This document shows, one piece after another, positions 10,539-21,043 of a stretch of DNA of 64,000 bases. Each line of letters starts with the position of its first letter. The stretch's first letter is position 1. This stretch comes from Ilyonectria destructans (taxonomy: Eukaryota; Ascomycota; Sordariomycetes; Hypocreales; Nectriaceae). A program made the position numbers and the translations under genes. The notes beneath the pieces are model-generated. The model was not told the DNA's origin. It was given only the letters and a program-made list of their open reading frames with translations, and did no database searches. The stretch is from the NCBI GenBank assembly GCA_020740775.1, contig JAHEWK010000047.1, positions 62,001-126,000 of the forward strand. The letters are read 5' to 3'.

Positions 10539-11909
10539 GGTGCGATGTCAAGACTCAAACGAGCAATGCATCCAGGGTCGCTTTATCGAGGAAGAAAATG
10601 GCTGGAAACGTATTCGCTAGTAGATCGCTATACTCGTAGTTTTTATGGGCTCTACCCACAGCTGCGATGATGATAGTATTACAGTGAGGTTGATGAAGGC
10701 AGTGTTAGATACGCAATGTGTATTTAAGATAGATTAGGGATAGTCAGATAGATGTGGATGAAATCTTGATGATATTATTGATTGTTCTTGACTCTCGTCT
10801 CCTCTTTTCTCCAGAGCGGGGTTTTATCGTCATCTTACACCCCTTAACCAGAAACACGGGTATTTCAATATCCCTCTAGAAGAATGACGTCTTAATGCAT
10901 TCTGATGGATCCAATACGCCTAGGTCAATCAAGAGATGATGAATTGATCAAATGATCTGACTTCAATGATGATTGTATTGATGATCTTGGGTCCTTCCGG
11001 ACCCCTCTTTCTGTGAGGGATTTAACTGTCAATCTCACCCCCCTCTATGACTAAGATCAGGATATTGAAATATGAGAGGATTGCATCAGCCGAGGGTCAA
11101 TCCAACACATTCCCCAGTGTCGTAGACAGCGATGGAGGCCCAATAAGCGCATATAATAGAGATAATGTTGGATCCGTCACGGTTAAATTGATCAAAATGG
11201 ATACTAGGGGGGTCAAAGCAGTGATGATGATGTTGATGATTGCTTGTGCCGGTCATCCGGACCGGCTGGAAGAGGGGTTATTACGGAAGGCCATAAGGGG
11301 CAGTGTACCAAAACCCCAAACTTTCAATCTTTCCATTACTAGGCTAACGCCAATGTCGCTTTATGTTATCTACCTTACCGCCCCATAACAGCGCTCGCAT
11401 GCAGAACGATACCTCAGGGTCAGCCAAAATGTTGTTCCCAGTTACTCCTCGACAACCAGAGCCCAGGCCAATGTGACCACGGCAGAACACGAGACACCCG
11501 CTACTTAGCCCGGCTCCTGGACGCCGACCAGCTCCTTTCTCGCGGGTTGTAGAATTGACAACGCAATCAATCACAAGTGGGATTGGCGTCGGGCAGGCAT
11601 GCCAGGATTGATCAGCTGAAAATGGTGAGCCAGCAAATCACTGCGTCTCATCACTAACTCTGTGCGGCAAGCCGTGTGTGCTCATCACCTATCATTATGC
11701 CGCTGGTGTCGCCTGGCGGAACGGCAACAGCGGCTGTCTAAGCGGACGGTTTTATGTGTTATGTCGACACCACCACAGGTAGCACCTACGTCTCAACAGA
11801 CGATGGCCGACAATCCGCAATGCAGAGGCGAAATGGGAACCCAGCAGAGGTCGGTATTCGCCACCGTGCTCTCCGTCGCGATCCCGTTTGCAGCTAACAG
11901 TTCTGCAAA
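10539..11909. other. AT-rich intergenic DNA with short inverted repeats
   Basis: GAT-rich, low-complexity sequence. The motif ATTTCAATATCC near 10862 recurs in inverted form (GGATATTGAAAT) near 11061, a possible trace of a small inverted-repeat element. I see no supported coding sequence. Confidence 0.35.
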
Positions 11910-12304
11910 CAGGCTCCTCCATTCTCCATCCGGCTCCTCGAGCACGAGAACGAACACGCCGGCGAGCTGCGTCTGAGTCGTCTGAACAAGATATACGAGT
12001 TCTCGCAGACCCCGCTGCGCGGCTACATGCCCCGCTGGAATCAGTACGGCACTTTCTTTCACGATAATTTTGCCTGGCTGGCCAGCGCAACAGCCTACAT
12101 CGTCATTGTCTTGACCGCAATGCAGGGCTCGCAACAGAGTCCCTCGCCCGTAACGACGCGTTCCAGTCGGCGTCGCATGGCTTCACGGTCTTTTCTATTT
12201 TGGGGCCCCTCGTTGCCGCCTCGTTCATTATGCTTGCATTCTGCTCTATTTTTATCCGTAACTGGATTAAGGCCATTAACTGCGTGAAGAGACGTCTTGG
12301 TTAG
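11910..12304 (+). pseudogene. C-terminal fragment of a fungal two-TM membrane protein
   Basis: The frame starting at 11910 reads SIRLLEHENEHAGELRLSRLN, then YMPRWNQYGTFFHDNFAWLA and a hydrophobic segment ATAYIVIVLTAMQ. It then needs a 2-nt frame correction to continue GLATESLARNDAFQSASHGF and a second hydrophobic segment (TVFSILGPLVAASFIMLAFC), ending IKAINCVKRRLG and stop at 12304. The LRLSRLN..., QYG..F, two-helix layout is typical of the C-terminus of uncharacterised fungal membrane proteins resembling DUF6601. The N-terminal part is missing because upstream frames are closed, so this is a truncated and frameshifted copy. The family name is from memory and tentative. Confidence 0.5.
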
Positions 12305-12940
12305 GGTTGCCAGTGGAATTAGGCTCAGTGGCGGCACAGGCACGAGCCTACCCGCTAGTAGTCGCCCGGCACGCCAGATCCCAGCGTGCCATTGAGGTTG
12401 GTCGCGTAACCCACACTCGCCATATCCATAAAGTCGGCGGGTCTCCTACAAATCTGCTCCAAGAAATGTCTAGCAATACTCCTTCAGCCCACGCGATGGC
12501 AGCTGCATCGCATGTTATAGCGCTCGCTACTGCGGTCGACCCTATACCCCGGGCTCGCGGTAGTTGTCGACTGTCACGAATCCGTGAGAGCGACCGATGG
12601 CCAGCCGTGAGTAGCCGCTATCGCGATCCCGTTATCATAATACTACTTGTGCCAGCAGGCGTAGCAGATGTAGATAGAGCTCCAACTCAATCACATAATC
12701 CTCTAGTAGAACCTCTATCAGACGATGGAATATATAGTCAGAAAGGGCATCACTCTTTAAATAATATCAGCTTCGACTAACAGCCAGTATTTAAGGCCCC
12801 TTCTTCAGCGAGGAATCAGCTCTGAGATGCGACTCTGACACGTTCATCCTCGTGGTACCTAGTACTGCGGTAACCAAGTCTTGAATACTGTTTGGAAATA
12901 CAGTTATATGACCCTTTACATAGCGTGCATATGCCATACT
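12305..12940. other. Intergenic; no feature recognised
   Basis: A plus-strand frame of 157 codons runs across most of this stretch, but its composition and lack of motifs suggest chance. No repeats of note. Confidence 0.35.
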
Positions 12941-14560
12941 CTATTTGGTGCTTTTTGTGACTTTGATTCTTGCAACGAAGCCGAAATGGGTGTTGAGTGC
13001 AATCAGCTTCTCCTCAACCAATATCAGGTCTCTGAGAGCATCCGGGTACATATGCTCGCAACTAAGTGCTTGATGTAAGTTCCCGCCCCGCGCCATATTG
13101 CATTCGCGGATCTTCATTGTACAGTTTTTGCAGCTCGGTATAGTCATGCCAACAGGGAAGCAATCGGAATATGAATATGTGCGGCAACTATTCATCGCTG
13201 CGCTATTTGTCCACTCTTCCCAGCTAAACTCTTTTATCTCCATCGTGCTGATCTTCTGACAGCATATCATACATGTGTGTATAGGTAGGGTGTCCATATT
13301 GTGAAATGCTTAATAAAAGTCCATGACTGTGGATATATTCCTCTTACGGGGGACCGGCTTACACCAATCCTTTGTGTACGATATTCTCTTCTTCTCTGTA
13401 AATTCGTCTTCCAGATGCTTAATGGCCCTCTTTAATGCCTCGGTTTGCTCTTTAAGGTTGCTGTTCTTAACTTGTCTTCGATTTTGCCTTTTGTTTTGTT
13501 CTTATCCGTGTTGATCAGGCTTGCGTTTTGCGCCAACTTCTTGTTGGCCATCTTGAAACCTCAGTCTTGCCATACATCCACGTCGATCCACTTTATCCTC
13601 TGGGTGAGATCTGCCTGTATTGCTCGTCTCTACTACCTCTGTAGGCGTTGGAAATGTTTCTGAGTGTGATTCTTGTTGATTGTTTTGTCCATGTTTGTGT
13701 TGATTAGCTCCACGCCTTGGATTGCCATGTTGATCCACATCTGAAATGCTTAGAATGCTCATACATTGCTGCATGCCCAGTGCATTGTGCAGGTGATATT
13801 GGCTGGCGTTGGTTATCTCTGCAACTTGTGTGGGGTTTGGTGCTATGAGCCGTTGCGGTGGAGCATTAGAGGGCAACTGGGAATTGGCTGGAGAGGTCCC
13901 CGCGGCAGCCAGTGGTCTTTGCTGTTGTGTTTGTCTCCTTTGCCGCCAGTTTCTTTCCCGGACATCTTTCCGTCTTAATGCACGAGAAGTTCGCGGCTTG
14001 CCTCTTGATCTTGGAGGCGCTTGTATTGGTGTCGTATTCCTTGGCGGCGGTCGACTCATCCAGCTTTCAGGTCCCTGTACTTGAGTGTTGATGGTGTCGG
14101 CTTGGTATCCACTTGGCTGATGTTCCTGCACCAGATTTCCTTCTTGGACATCTCTCCGCCTTGGTGCACGAGAACCTCGCGGTCTGCCTCTTTTTCTTGG
14201 AGGCACTTGTGTCGGCGTCGTGCTCCCTGGTGGTGGCCGGCTCATCCAGTTTCCTGCCGCCTGTGTTTGCGCATTGGCATTGTCGATTTGATTTACACTT
14301 GATCGGTATTGTTGGTGATTGCCTGGTTTGCTTGATTGGCCAGTTGATTGTGATCCGTCTAGTGCCGGGTCTATAGGTACGGTTTCTGGAATATCACCAG
14401 GTGTACTCAGTTGGACAGTAGAGTGTGACTTCCTTAATACAGGCCCACAGGCTGGACATCCGGAACACGATCGGATATGCTTGATTGGACAGTAGAATGT
14501 GATTCTCTTGGTGCTGCGTTTGTATTCCAGTTTGCCGCACCAAAAATATCATTGTATGTC
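12941..14560 (-). pseudogene. Helitron transposase N-terminal remnant with AT-hook repeats
   Basis: Read on the minus strand, a low-complexity, Gln/Pro/Arg-rich leader (14560-13502) contains a duplicated unit: PPRKRGRPRGSRAPRRRD and, about 65 residues later, PPRSRGKPRTSRALRRKD. Both resemble AT-hooks (RGRPR). After a frame break near 13400-13300 comes the cysteine-rich block CMICCQ...CKNC...LSCEH and YPDALRDLILVEEKLIALNTHFG. This parallels the (L/Y)TPMEERLIGLYIP segment of the Helitron at 41473 in the region just before the Rep domain. The HUH nuclease and helicase are absent. One frameshift lies around 14430 and another between the leader and the Cys-rich block. It is a decayed 5' piece of a Helitron ORF. 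Confidence 0.55.
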
Positions 14561-14686
14561 TTCAGCCTGAGACTGCTGACTGTGCTGCTAGGTGTTTGAC
14601 CATGCAATCTTTCAAGTAGAGCAGATAATGATGAATCTATTATAAGATAGGGTATGTATGAATATTCTTAGGGTGTATATTTATAT

Positions 14687-15593
14687 GGGAATTGATATAC
14701 AGGCATGACATTTTTGATACACGGGCATGACTCTTACACGGGCATGACTTTTATGACATCTGATTCGCTACATTTCCGTCGACCCATAGATACATCCTCG
14801 CAAAGGCGGTAATACTAGCTCTCTTAACAAGCTCTTATTTCTAGCACCTAACTAACCAGATCAATCCAGCTCTCTAGAATAGGTCTGTGCAGGACGTCAA
14901 AACAAGATCTAGTTTTGAATATAGCATAAGATCAGTTCCATTGCGCCTTAGAGGGCAGCTATCTATACGTCTATTCTCTAACTACTATAGAAGGAAGAAT
15001 CTCTTCGTCGCTGTCGCGGGTGTATCTCGTGATCGAAACGGAGCTCCTATGGTGGCTCATGGAGCCCCTGCGATCCATGAGGCCGTAGAAAGCTTGTAAA
15101 CGTCTGTGGATAAGATGCGAAGAGATTTTCGAGCACATGTTCGTCGTCGATACCGTAATACTCGCCGATACTCGCGGTGCTGCGAGCTGACTGTGGTCTA
15201 TCCGTACGTAGCGGTGGGCTGAACCCGGCTTGTTGGCACTGTCGCTGTCGTTTTCGAGGACGTGCTTGATCGCTCGGGCTAGACCTCCGGGTCTGGCGTC
15301 TTGAATTGCTCTCTGAGCTAGGAGGAGACTCGGATTGGGACATAATGAGGGTCTTTGTCGTCAAGGGTTTGGAGACTGGCAATGGATTGCTATCTGATGG
15401 AGAGCTGGATGGCGTCGCGTCAGTCACTAAGGGATGATTATGGACAGCTAAACTCTGGGTACAAATTAGAGCTGTCGGCAGAACCGGATGTACTAACAAA
15501 AGAGGGTCCTATCCAATCAGATGTCATAAAAGTCATGCCCGTGTAAGAGTCATGCCCGTGTATCAAAAATGTCATGCCCGTATATCAATTCCC
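14687..15593. mobile_element. 907-bp inverted-repeat element with 8-bp TSD
   Basis: The termini GGGAATTGATATAC and its inverse GTATATCAATTCCC delimit the element. Each terminus continues for about 75-80 bp of near-identical inverted repeat with three spaced copies of the motif GGGCATGACT/GGCATGACAT (for example ACACGGGCATGACT). Both sides are flanked by ATTTATAT (14679-14686 and 15594-15601), an exact 8-bp target duplication. The TSD length suggests hAT or another 8-bp-TSD superfamily, but the GGG termini are unusual for hAT. Its interior holds only a possible 98-codon minus-strand ORF, so it appears non-autonomous. Confidence 0.75.
15047..15343 (-). CDS. Possible 98-aa ORF inside the 907-bp element
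   Basis: From the Met at 15343 the frame begins with a Ser/Arg-rich stretch (MSQSESPPSSESNSRRQTRR, then RPRKRQRQ) resembling a nuclear localisation signal. It continues with SIGEYYGIDDEHVLENLFASY. I recognise no domain. It might be a transposase N-terminal remnant or chance. The same frame is open further upstream to 15499. Confidence 0.3.
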   Translation of the reverse strand: MSQSESPPSSESNSRRQTRRSSPSDQARPRKRQRQCQQAGFSPPLRTDRPQSARSTASIGEYYGIDDEHVLENLFASYPQTFTSFLRPHGSQGLHEPP

Positions 15594-15826
15594 ATTTATA
15601 TATATTAAGCCAAATAGTATTATAAATATAAATGATAAAGGTTGATACTATTTATAATGCTCTCCCACACCAGCCGGTCCTACTCTGCTCTTGATCCGAT
15701 TCTATTCCGAAAGTTTCACCTGAAAGAGGACACTCAATATGGATGCCCTGACCTATTTTCATTACATTATAAGTTACCCTTGATACAGTAGGCTCGTCAT
15801 AGCCGTGTTCCTCCTTTCTCCTGAAA

Positions 15827-16762
15827 TCAATCCCCTTTCGCTATCCTCAGTTTATGAGCTGGGTCCACCATGCTATAATACTTTTCACATAGCTGCCTTC
15901 TCTCATATCTCTGACTTGGAGTAATGACTCCTTGAACTTGTATTCCCACTCCCAATACCTCCGTAATGTCGTCCACAAGATCTGCAATTCGGAGGTAGTA
16001 CCCATTCCAACAATTTCGTATGATATGATCGATGGGGTCTTGCGGGTCGGTGGTGGGAAAGTTGCCATCGAGCAAGCGGTCTACTTGGTCAGGTCCTTCC
16101 AGCTCAGAGTACAGCTCAGAGCCACGTGTCATATACCAAAACACTGAACCTAGAGCGAACTGCTCCGTGACTGGACCAGCAATCCCGTAGACACCACCGA
16201 TTATTTCTCTGTGTTGTCGGACATAGGGTTCGTAGCCAACGTCAAGCATATCACCGACCATAGGCGAATGGTCAAAGTCGATAAGTTTGACCTGGTCATT
16301 GATGTCGAATAGGATATTTTGTGGGTTGATATCACCATGAGCATAACCCAGGGCCTCCAAACACGCGGCTGCGCATGACAGTTGTAACATCCATTGCAGA
16401 ATTGGCCGAGGCTTGCTGATGCTCATTCGGTCGTAAAGCGTTCCGTTCGCAATCAATTCGAGAAAACTGACATCAACGCCGCGGAACAAGCATTGGATAA
16501 CCTGTTGGCATTCTGATTGATCGAGCAATTCGAATATCTTTTGCTCGTGACATAAGCGCTCGTCTCCTGACTGGAGGGACACCTTTGCCGCTATATCGGG
16601 GGAGATCCAGAGCACGACAGAGTGGCCGCCAATACCGAAGACAGATGAACCAGGACAAGTCACGAGCAGTTGTTTTATGATTGGGTTGAGTTTGCCGTGG
16701 GGGAACGAAGACTGGTCAAGGTATTGGGCCAGTTGTTCAAATGTCCAGTCCAGACCAGCCAT
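15827..16762 (-). CDS. Protein kinase-like protein, intact single exon
   Basis: A 311-residue serine/threonine-kinase-like protein. The start is taken at the Met at 16762 because 40 codons of open frame upstream look like 5' leader. Kinase landmarks are a glycine-rich loop-like GIGGHS (43-48), the AxK lysine in IAAKVSL (Lys60) and a helix-C glutamate in EQKIFELL (about Glu73). The catalytic loop is YAHGDINPQNILFD (HGD at 142-144, Asn149), and the metal-binding DFD stands in place of DFG (LIDFDHSP, 162-164). HGDINPxN with DFD marks the fungal-expanded small kinase-like families and suggests retained phosphotransfer ability. The substrate is unknown. It sits alone between two transposons and has no frameshift or stop. 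A CCAAT box in reverse orientation lies near 16914. Confidence 0.75.
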   Translation of the reverse strand: MAGLDWTFEQLAQYLDQSSFPHGKLNPIIKQLLVTCPGSSVFGIGGHSVVLWISPDIAAKVSLQSGDERLCHEQKIFELLDQSECQQVIQCLFRGVDVSFLELIANGTLYDRMSISKPRPILQWMLQLSCAAACLEALGYAHGDINPQNILFDINDQVKLIDFDHSPMVGDMLDVGYEPYVRQHREIIGGVYGIAGPVTEQFALGSVFWYMTRGSELYSELEGPDQVDRLLDGNFPTTDPQDPIDHIIRNCWNGYYLRIADLVDDITEVLGVGIQVQGVITPSQRYERRQLCEKYYSMVDPAHKLRIAKGD

Positions 16763-17310
16763 TGTGTACAATGAAGTAAAAAGTTGACAGAGTAGTGAGT
16801 GAGCGTGATGAATATTGAGAAATGTAAAAACGGGGTAGGAGGTGATGCAGGAGATTTTAACTATCCACGAACTTCGCCCCACCGCTTTTTATTGCCGTCA
16901 AGCCTTCTTCCATTGGCCAGCCACTCTAGTCGCATGGGTCCCTCTTTCTTGTGCTTGCCCTGAAACGAAGAATGAGTGGAAGGGTTTACTACCGCTCCCG
17001 AGCTGCCAGCGAATTTTGGCTGCCGTCACACTGCCAAACTCCGCGCCAAGACTCCCTCTGATTGGCTTTGCTGATTTGTACGGTAACGTGATTTGCCCCG
17101 CCTTTGCCCCGCCGAGCTGCCGTGGGGTTAGGGGCGTGCTCGTGCGCCCCAGTGGCTTGCTCCTTCCTTACCCCTGGCCACGTTGCCTGCCGATTGCCGA
17201 TTGGCTGCGTTGCCTGGCATTTTGACATACAAATGCCGTCTTTTCCAAACATGGATATGCCTGCTGTTGGAAGATGACCCTGTATTACGAAACCTCTGAT
17301 AGTCTGATAT
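16763..17310. other. Intergenic between kinase gene and MULE
   Basis: Probable promoter of the minus-strand kinase gene. It contains several CCAAT/ATTGG motifs (around 16913, 17060 and 17199) and is relatively GC-rich. No coding motif recognised. Confidence 0.35.
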
Positions 17311-17440
17311 GGCGACCCATACCTGCACGGGTACCCGTGCAACTAAGGTCACATGACATTTACACGGGTAGCCGTGCAAGTAAGATTCCTTATGTAAGTA
17401 AGGGCATCCGTAGCTGCATTACGTGGCCTTATTTGCACAC

Positions 17441-17530
17441 CAATTCAACGGTCAACAGCTTCTATCACGTCAATTCAACGGTCAACAGCTTCTATCACGT
17501 CAATTCAACGGTCAACAGCTTCTGTTACAT
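17441..17530. repeat. 30-bp tandem repeat, three copies
   Basis: Three head-to-tail 30-bp units (CAATTCAACGGTCAACAGCT then TCTATCACGT) lie between the left TIR and the transposase ATG. The third has minor changes. The placement suggests a promoter or 5' UTR element, or a transposase-binding array. Confidence 0.8.
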
Positions 17531-17563
17531 CAATTCAACTTGCCACGCCTTTCTTCTGCTATT

Positions 17564-20059
17564 ATGGACCCAATTGGCGTCCCCCGAACTTTCCCTGACG
17601 ATGCCCTTCCTCCTGAAGGCGAATTCAACTCACGGGAGGAATTACGTACAGCAATCAATGCTTGGGCAGCGCCACGAGGTTATGCCTTTGTGGTCTTACG
17701 ATCTTCGATAAGTAAGAGTGGAAGAAATACCGTTACATTCAACTGTGACCGTGGAGCAGGGCGCAGGCCTCCTTCGGTCTCAGCCTCAAAGAAACAGACA
17801 GAGTCACGTCGTACAGGATGTCTCTTCTCTGTCATAGCAAAGGAAAGTCTATGTAAGACTAAATGGAGTCTGGGGCATCGTCCTGGGGTTGGCTTTGATC
17901 AACATAATCACGAACCAAGTGCCGGTCAACGGTCACATCCCGAGCTTCGTCGGCTATCACGCCCACAGCAAAAAACATTCCACCAACTCACTAATGCTGG
18001 TGCTGCGCCAAAGGCAATTATATCCTTTTTACGCCTGACGTCAGACACACTTGCTATCAATCAAGATGTCTACAACTGCATTGCACAGGGCAAACGGGAG
18101 CTTGCTCGGGGTCAAAGCAACATGCATGCCCTTGCTGACCAGCTTAAGAGTGAGGGCTTCTGGAGCCGAATTCGCCTTGATCAGAGCGAGAGAGTTGTGG
18201 CAGTGTTATTTGCACACCCGAAGTCACTGGGATACCTCCAGTCATATCCTGAAGTGCTTATATTGGACTGCACATATAAGACCAACAAGTACAAGATGCC
18301 GCTTCTCGATATAGTTGGTGTTGATGCTTGTCAACGATCCTTCTGTATTGCATTTGCATTCCTTAGTGGTGAGGAAGAGGAAGACTTTATCTGGGCTCTT
18401 GAAGAGTTGCGGTATATGTATGAGCTTCATGGAGCAGCCCTTCCATCTGTGATAATTACAGATCGCTGCCTTGCTTGTATGAATGCTGTTTCCTCTCCCT
18501 CTTGTTTCCCTGAGTCAATCTTGATGTTATGCTTATGGCATATCAACAAAGCAGTCCTAAGCTACTGTATGCCTGCATTTACTAAAGATAAAGACAATCC
18601 TCAAGGGTATGAAGAGTGGAAGGCATTCTATGGATATTGGCATGAGATTGTAGCCTCACCGACTGAGGATATCTACAATGAGAGACTTGAGAAGTTCAGG
18701 AAGCATTATATCCCTGACTATATCAACGAAGTGGGCTACATCATGGAGACCTGGCTAGATCTCCACAAGCAGAAATTCGTGAAGGTATGGGTCGGCCAAT
18801 ACCTTCACTTTGAGCAATATGTCACATCAAGGTGTGAGGGCATTCACCAGCTTATTAAGAGTCACTTGAAAACCTCACAAGTTGACCTCTTTGAAGCATG
18901 GCGGGTCATCAAGCTTGTTGTACGGAATCAGCTTATTGAACTTGAGGCAAATCAGGCCAGGCAGCATATCGCTATACCTCTTCGGCTCTCCGGGGTATTG
19001 TACAGTAATATGCATGGTTGGATCTCACATGAAGCCCTACGGAAGGTCGAGACTCAACGGGAACGACTACTGAAGGAACATCCTGCATGTACAGGGGCCT
19101 TTACTAAGACTCTTGGTCTGCCTTGTGCTCATGCCCTTCAGCCTTTGATAGGGCAAAATCAGCCCCTTCAACTGCATCATTTCCATTCACATTGGCATCT
19201 TCAACGCTCAGGAATTCCCCGGCTTATTATTGAGCCTCACAAGCAGTTTGATCGTCTAGCAGCTCGTTCAACATTGCCACCAACAAGCACACAGCGGGAG
19301 CCCTGTACATTTGAACAGGTTGAGAAGGCAGTACAACCAAAGGCTCTGCCAACGTGTTCGAGATGTCATGAGAAAGGCCACACAATGAGGTCTAAAGCAT
19401 GCCCTTTACGCTACGAACATCTATTGCCAGCTCCCGCCCAAACCACTACAATAACGCATACAACAACACACACATCATCTCGCTCTGTAACCCGCTCACT
19501 ATCCCCATTATCCCAAGCAGGATCCTCTACAGTATCTGAGACTGTAGCCTACACAACGACACACACAACAACACATACAACTCAGGTAGTATCTCCTTTA
19601 GCAGCCGGACTTATAACTGTCACAGTGGCACAGGCAGCAACAGTGTCTGAACTACGAGTTGATGACCCCCGTGCTATCTTCCAACGATACAAAGAAGCAC
19701 GAGAGGCCTGGTTCAATACGTTGCCTCGGGGAGCCTACAAGACCAATCAGCAATACCGCAAGGCTATCGGACTGCCTCTACGCTACAGCAAAGCAGAATA
19801 TGACTGGTGCCTTGACTATAAGCAAATGGGGAGCCGTTGCAGGGCGGGAAATGGCATCAGAGACTGGACTAAGGAGGAAATGATGAGTTATCTTGATTGG
19901 GATAAAGCTGAGAATGAGCGAGTTGAACAGAATGTAGGGATTGAGATGGCAGAGCAGCCTTTCTCAGGGCGGCGAGGCATGCAAGATATTTGGGATGCGG
20001 CTGAGAGAGATCTTCAATTACAGGAGAGATTGTACGGCGATGAGAACCCCCCCTGCTGA
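17564..20059 (+). CDS. MULE transposase (DDE, FAR1/WRKY-GCM1 type)
   Basis: An intact 831-codon transposase that would excise and reinsert the element through its TIRs. The start is placed at the Met in the context TATTATGGACCC (17564). The frame stays open 47 codons upstream, but only through the tandem repeats. In order: an N-terminal C2H2-type WRKY-GCM1/FAR1-like zinc finger (Cys in TFNCDRG, Cys in RTGCLF, and HNH in DQHNHEP); a helical region; the MULE catalytic core with the first Asp in LILDCTYKTNKYKM (about residue 235) and the second in VIITDRCLACM (about 300); CLWHINKAV after it; and a zinc knuckle, CSRCHEKGHTMRSKACPLR. A Thr-rich linker (ITHTTTHTSS) and a C-terminal extension with DWCLDYK follow. 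The length matches fungal Hop-like MULE transposases. It converges with a second ORF in the same element. Confidence 0.85.
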   Translation: MDPIGVPRTFPDDALPPEGEFNSREELRTAINAWAAPRGYAFVVLRSSISKSGRNTVTFNCDRGAGRRPPSVSASKKQTESRRTGCLFSVIAKESLCKTKWSLGHRPGVGFDQHNHEPSAGQRSHPELRRLSRPQQKTFHQLTNAGAAPKAIISFLRLTSDTLAINQDVYNCIAQGKRELARGQSNMHALADQLKSEGFWSRIRLDQSERVVAVLFAHPKSLGYLQSYPEVLILDCTYKTNKYKMPLLDIVGVDACQRSFCIAFAFLSGEEEEDFIWALEELRYMYELHGAALPSVIITDRCLACMNAVSSPSCFPESILMLCLWHINKAVLSYCMPAFTKDKDNPQGYEEWKAFYGYWHEIVASPTEDIYNERLEKFRKHYIPDYINEVGYIMETWLDLHKQKFVKVWVGQYLHFEQYVTSRCEGIHQLIKSHLKTSQVDLFEAWRVIKLVVRNQLIELEANQARQHIAIPLRLSGVLYSNMHGWISHEALRKVETQRERLLKEHPACTGAFTKTLGLPCAHALQPLIGQNQPLQLHHFHSHWHLQRSGIPRLIIEPHKQFDRLAARSTLPPTSTQREPCTFEQVEKAVQPKALPTCSRCHEKGHTMRSKACPLRYEHLLPAPAQTTTITHTTTHTSSRSVTRSLSPLSQAGSSTVSETVAYTTTHTTTHTTQVVSPLAAGLITVTVAQAATVSELRVDDPRAIFQRYKEAREAWFNTLPRGAYKTNQQYRKAIGLPLRYSKAEYDWCLDYKQMGSRCRAGNGIRDWTKEEMMSYLDWDKAENERVEQNVGIEMAEQPFSGRRGMQDIWDAAERDLQLQERLYGDENPPC

Positions 20060-20294
20060 TACTTGGAAGAGTAATAGGGGATGCAATCAGAATATATCAT
20101 TAGAAAGAGAAAGAAAAGGAGAATCTCCGAGTATAGTTATAGTGACCCAATGGCTTAGTTTGATCGAGTTGTGGCCGAGTTCCTATGTAGAGTTAAGTAG
20201 GCTTAGTGGTTGCCCATAAGATAACCAGAGATACTGCAAAAATAACACAATAGTGTATTTATTGAACTCTTCTATAGTATTACTGCGTTCCCTG

Positions 20295-20909
20295 CTACAT
20301 CCACATAACATACCCATTCTGATCGACATTCCAAATATGCATCCCTGACCTCTCTGCTGCCCGGAGTGCTGGTAGGTTAGTAGTCATCCCTACAGCAGCT
20401 GTTGGCCAGTTTGTGCCTGGGACCGTGATGTTCATATTACGATATTCATTATCGATATTTCGAAGCTGATTGTAATTCCACATAGGAGTTACATCCGGAT
20501 AAGGGCGCTGTTGCCCTTGGTAAAGAACATTATTAAGAAACCCAATATGCCACTCTCCAGTAAGCTGATATCCAAATGGCATCACCTCTGTAGTAACAGA
20601 GCGCCCTTGAGGAGGATATTGAGTAGCTTGAGCTCTTATGAGTGCTTGGGGGTCTGCATAGAGCGTGGTGGGAGACATTGGATCCGTTGGCAGGGTCGTA
20701 GTAGCCCTCCAATACTCAACTGGGAATGGTACCGTTGTTGGATGAACAAGGCGGGCTGGGGGCTGCGTTTGTTGGTTATTGGCAATAGGCTGTAGGATAA
20801 ATTGGTTATTGGTGTTGACTGGTAAAGCCCCAGCTGGTGTTGCTGAATGATCTACGAAGATAGGGATATCCCGGGGGTTCTGACGCTGACTTTGATTGCG
20901 GTTGTACAT
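20295..20909 (-). CDS. Accessory ORF of the MULE, unknown function
   Basis: A 204-residue protein encoded opposite to the transposase and wholly inside the TIRs. Its ATG is about 300 bp from the right TIR, and its stop lies 236 bp from the transposase stop, so the two genes converge. The N-terminal half is rich in Asn, Gln and Pro (MYNRNQSQRQNPRDIPIFVD, then NTNNQFILQPIANNQQTQPP). The C-terminal half is aromatic and looks folded (PFGYQLTGEWHIGFLNNVLY, MWNYNQLRNIDNEYRN, MHIWNVDQNGYVMWM). There is no signal peptide, TM helix or recognised domain. The layout recalls maize MuDR, whose second gene mudrB converges on the transposase gene mudrA, but I see no sequence similarity to claim. A 33-bp tandem repeat sits between the ORF and the TIR. 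The function is unknown. Confidence 0.65.
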   Translation of the reverse strand: MYNRNQSQRQNPRDIPIFVDHSATPAGALPVNTNNQFILQPIANNQQTQPPARLVHPTTVPFPVEYWRATTTLPTDPMSPTTLYADPQALIRAQATQYPPQGRSVTTEVMPFGYQLTGEWHIGFLNNVLYQGQQRPYPDVTPMWNYNQLRNIDNEYRNMNITVPGTNWPTAAVGMTTNLPALRAAERSGMHIWNVDQNGYVMWM

Positions 20910-20972
20910 CTTGATAGTGTTGCTTAATATAGAAAGAGGGCTTCTTCCAAGAGGAAGAATTCTGCTTTATAT

Positions 20973-21043
20973 ACTGCAGGCGTTGAAGTCATTCACTTAC
21001 ACATGACTGCAGGCGTTGAAGTCATTCACTTACATATGACTGC
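20973..21043. repeat. 33-bp tandem repeat upstream of the MULE accessory ORF
   Basis: Two full 33-bp units and the start of a third (ACTGCAGGCGTTGAAGTCAT then TCACTTACACATG). They lie between the right TIR and the start of the minus-strand ORF, mirroring the 30-bp array at the other end of the element. Confidence 0.75.

Noticed and set aside
12307..12780. 157-codon plus-strand frame
   Set aside because: Low-complexity composition, no motif, no homology I recognise; probably chance.
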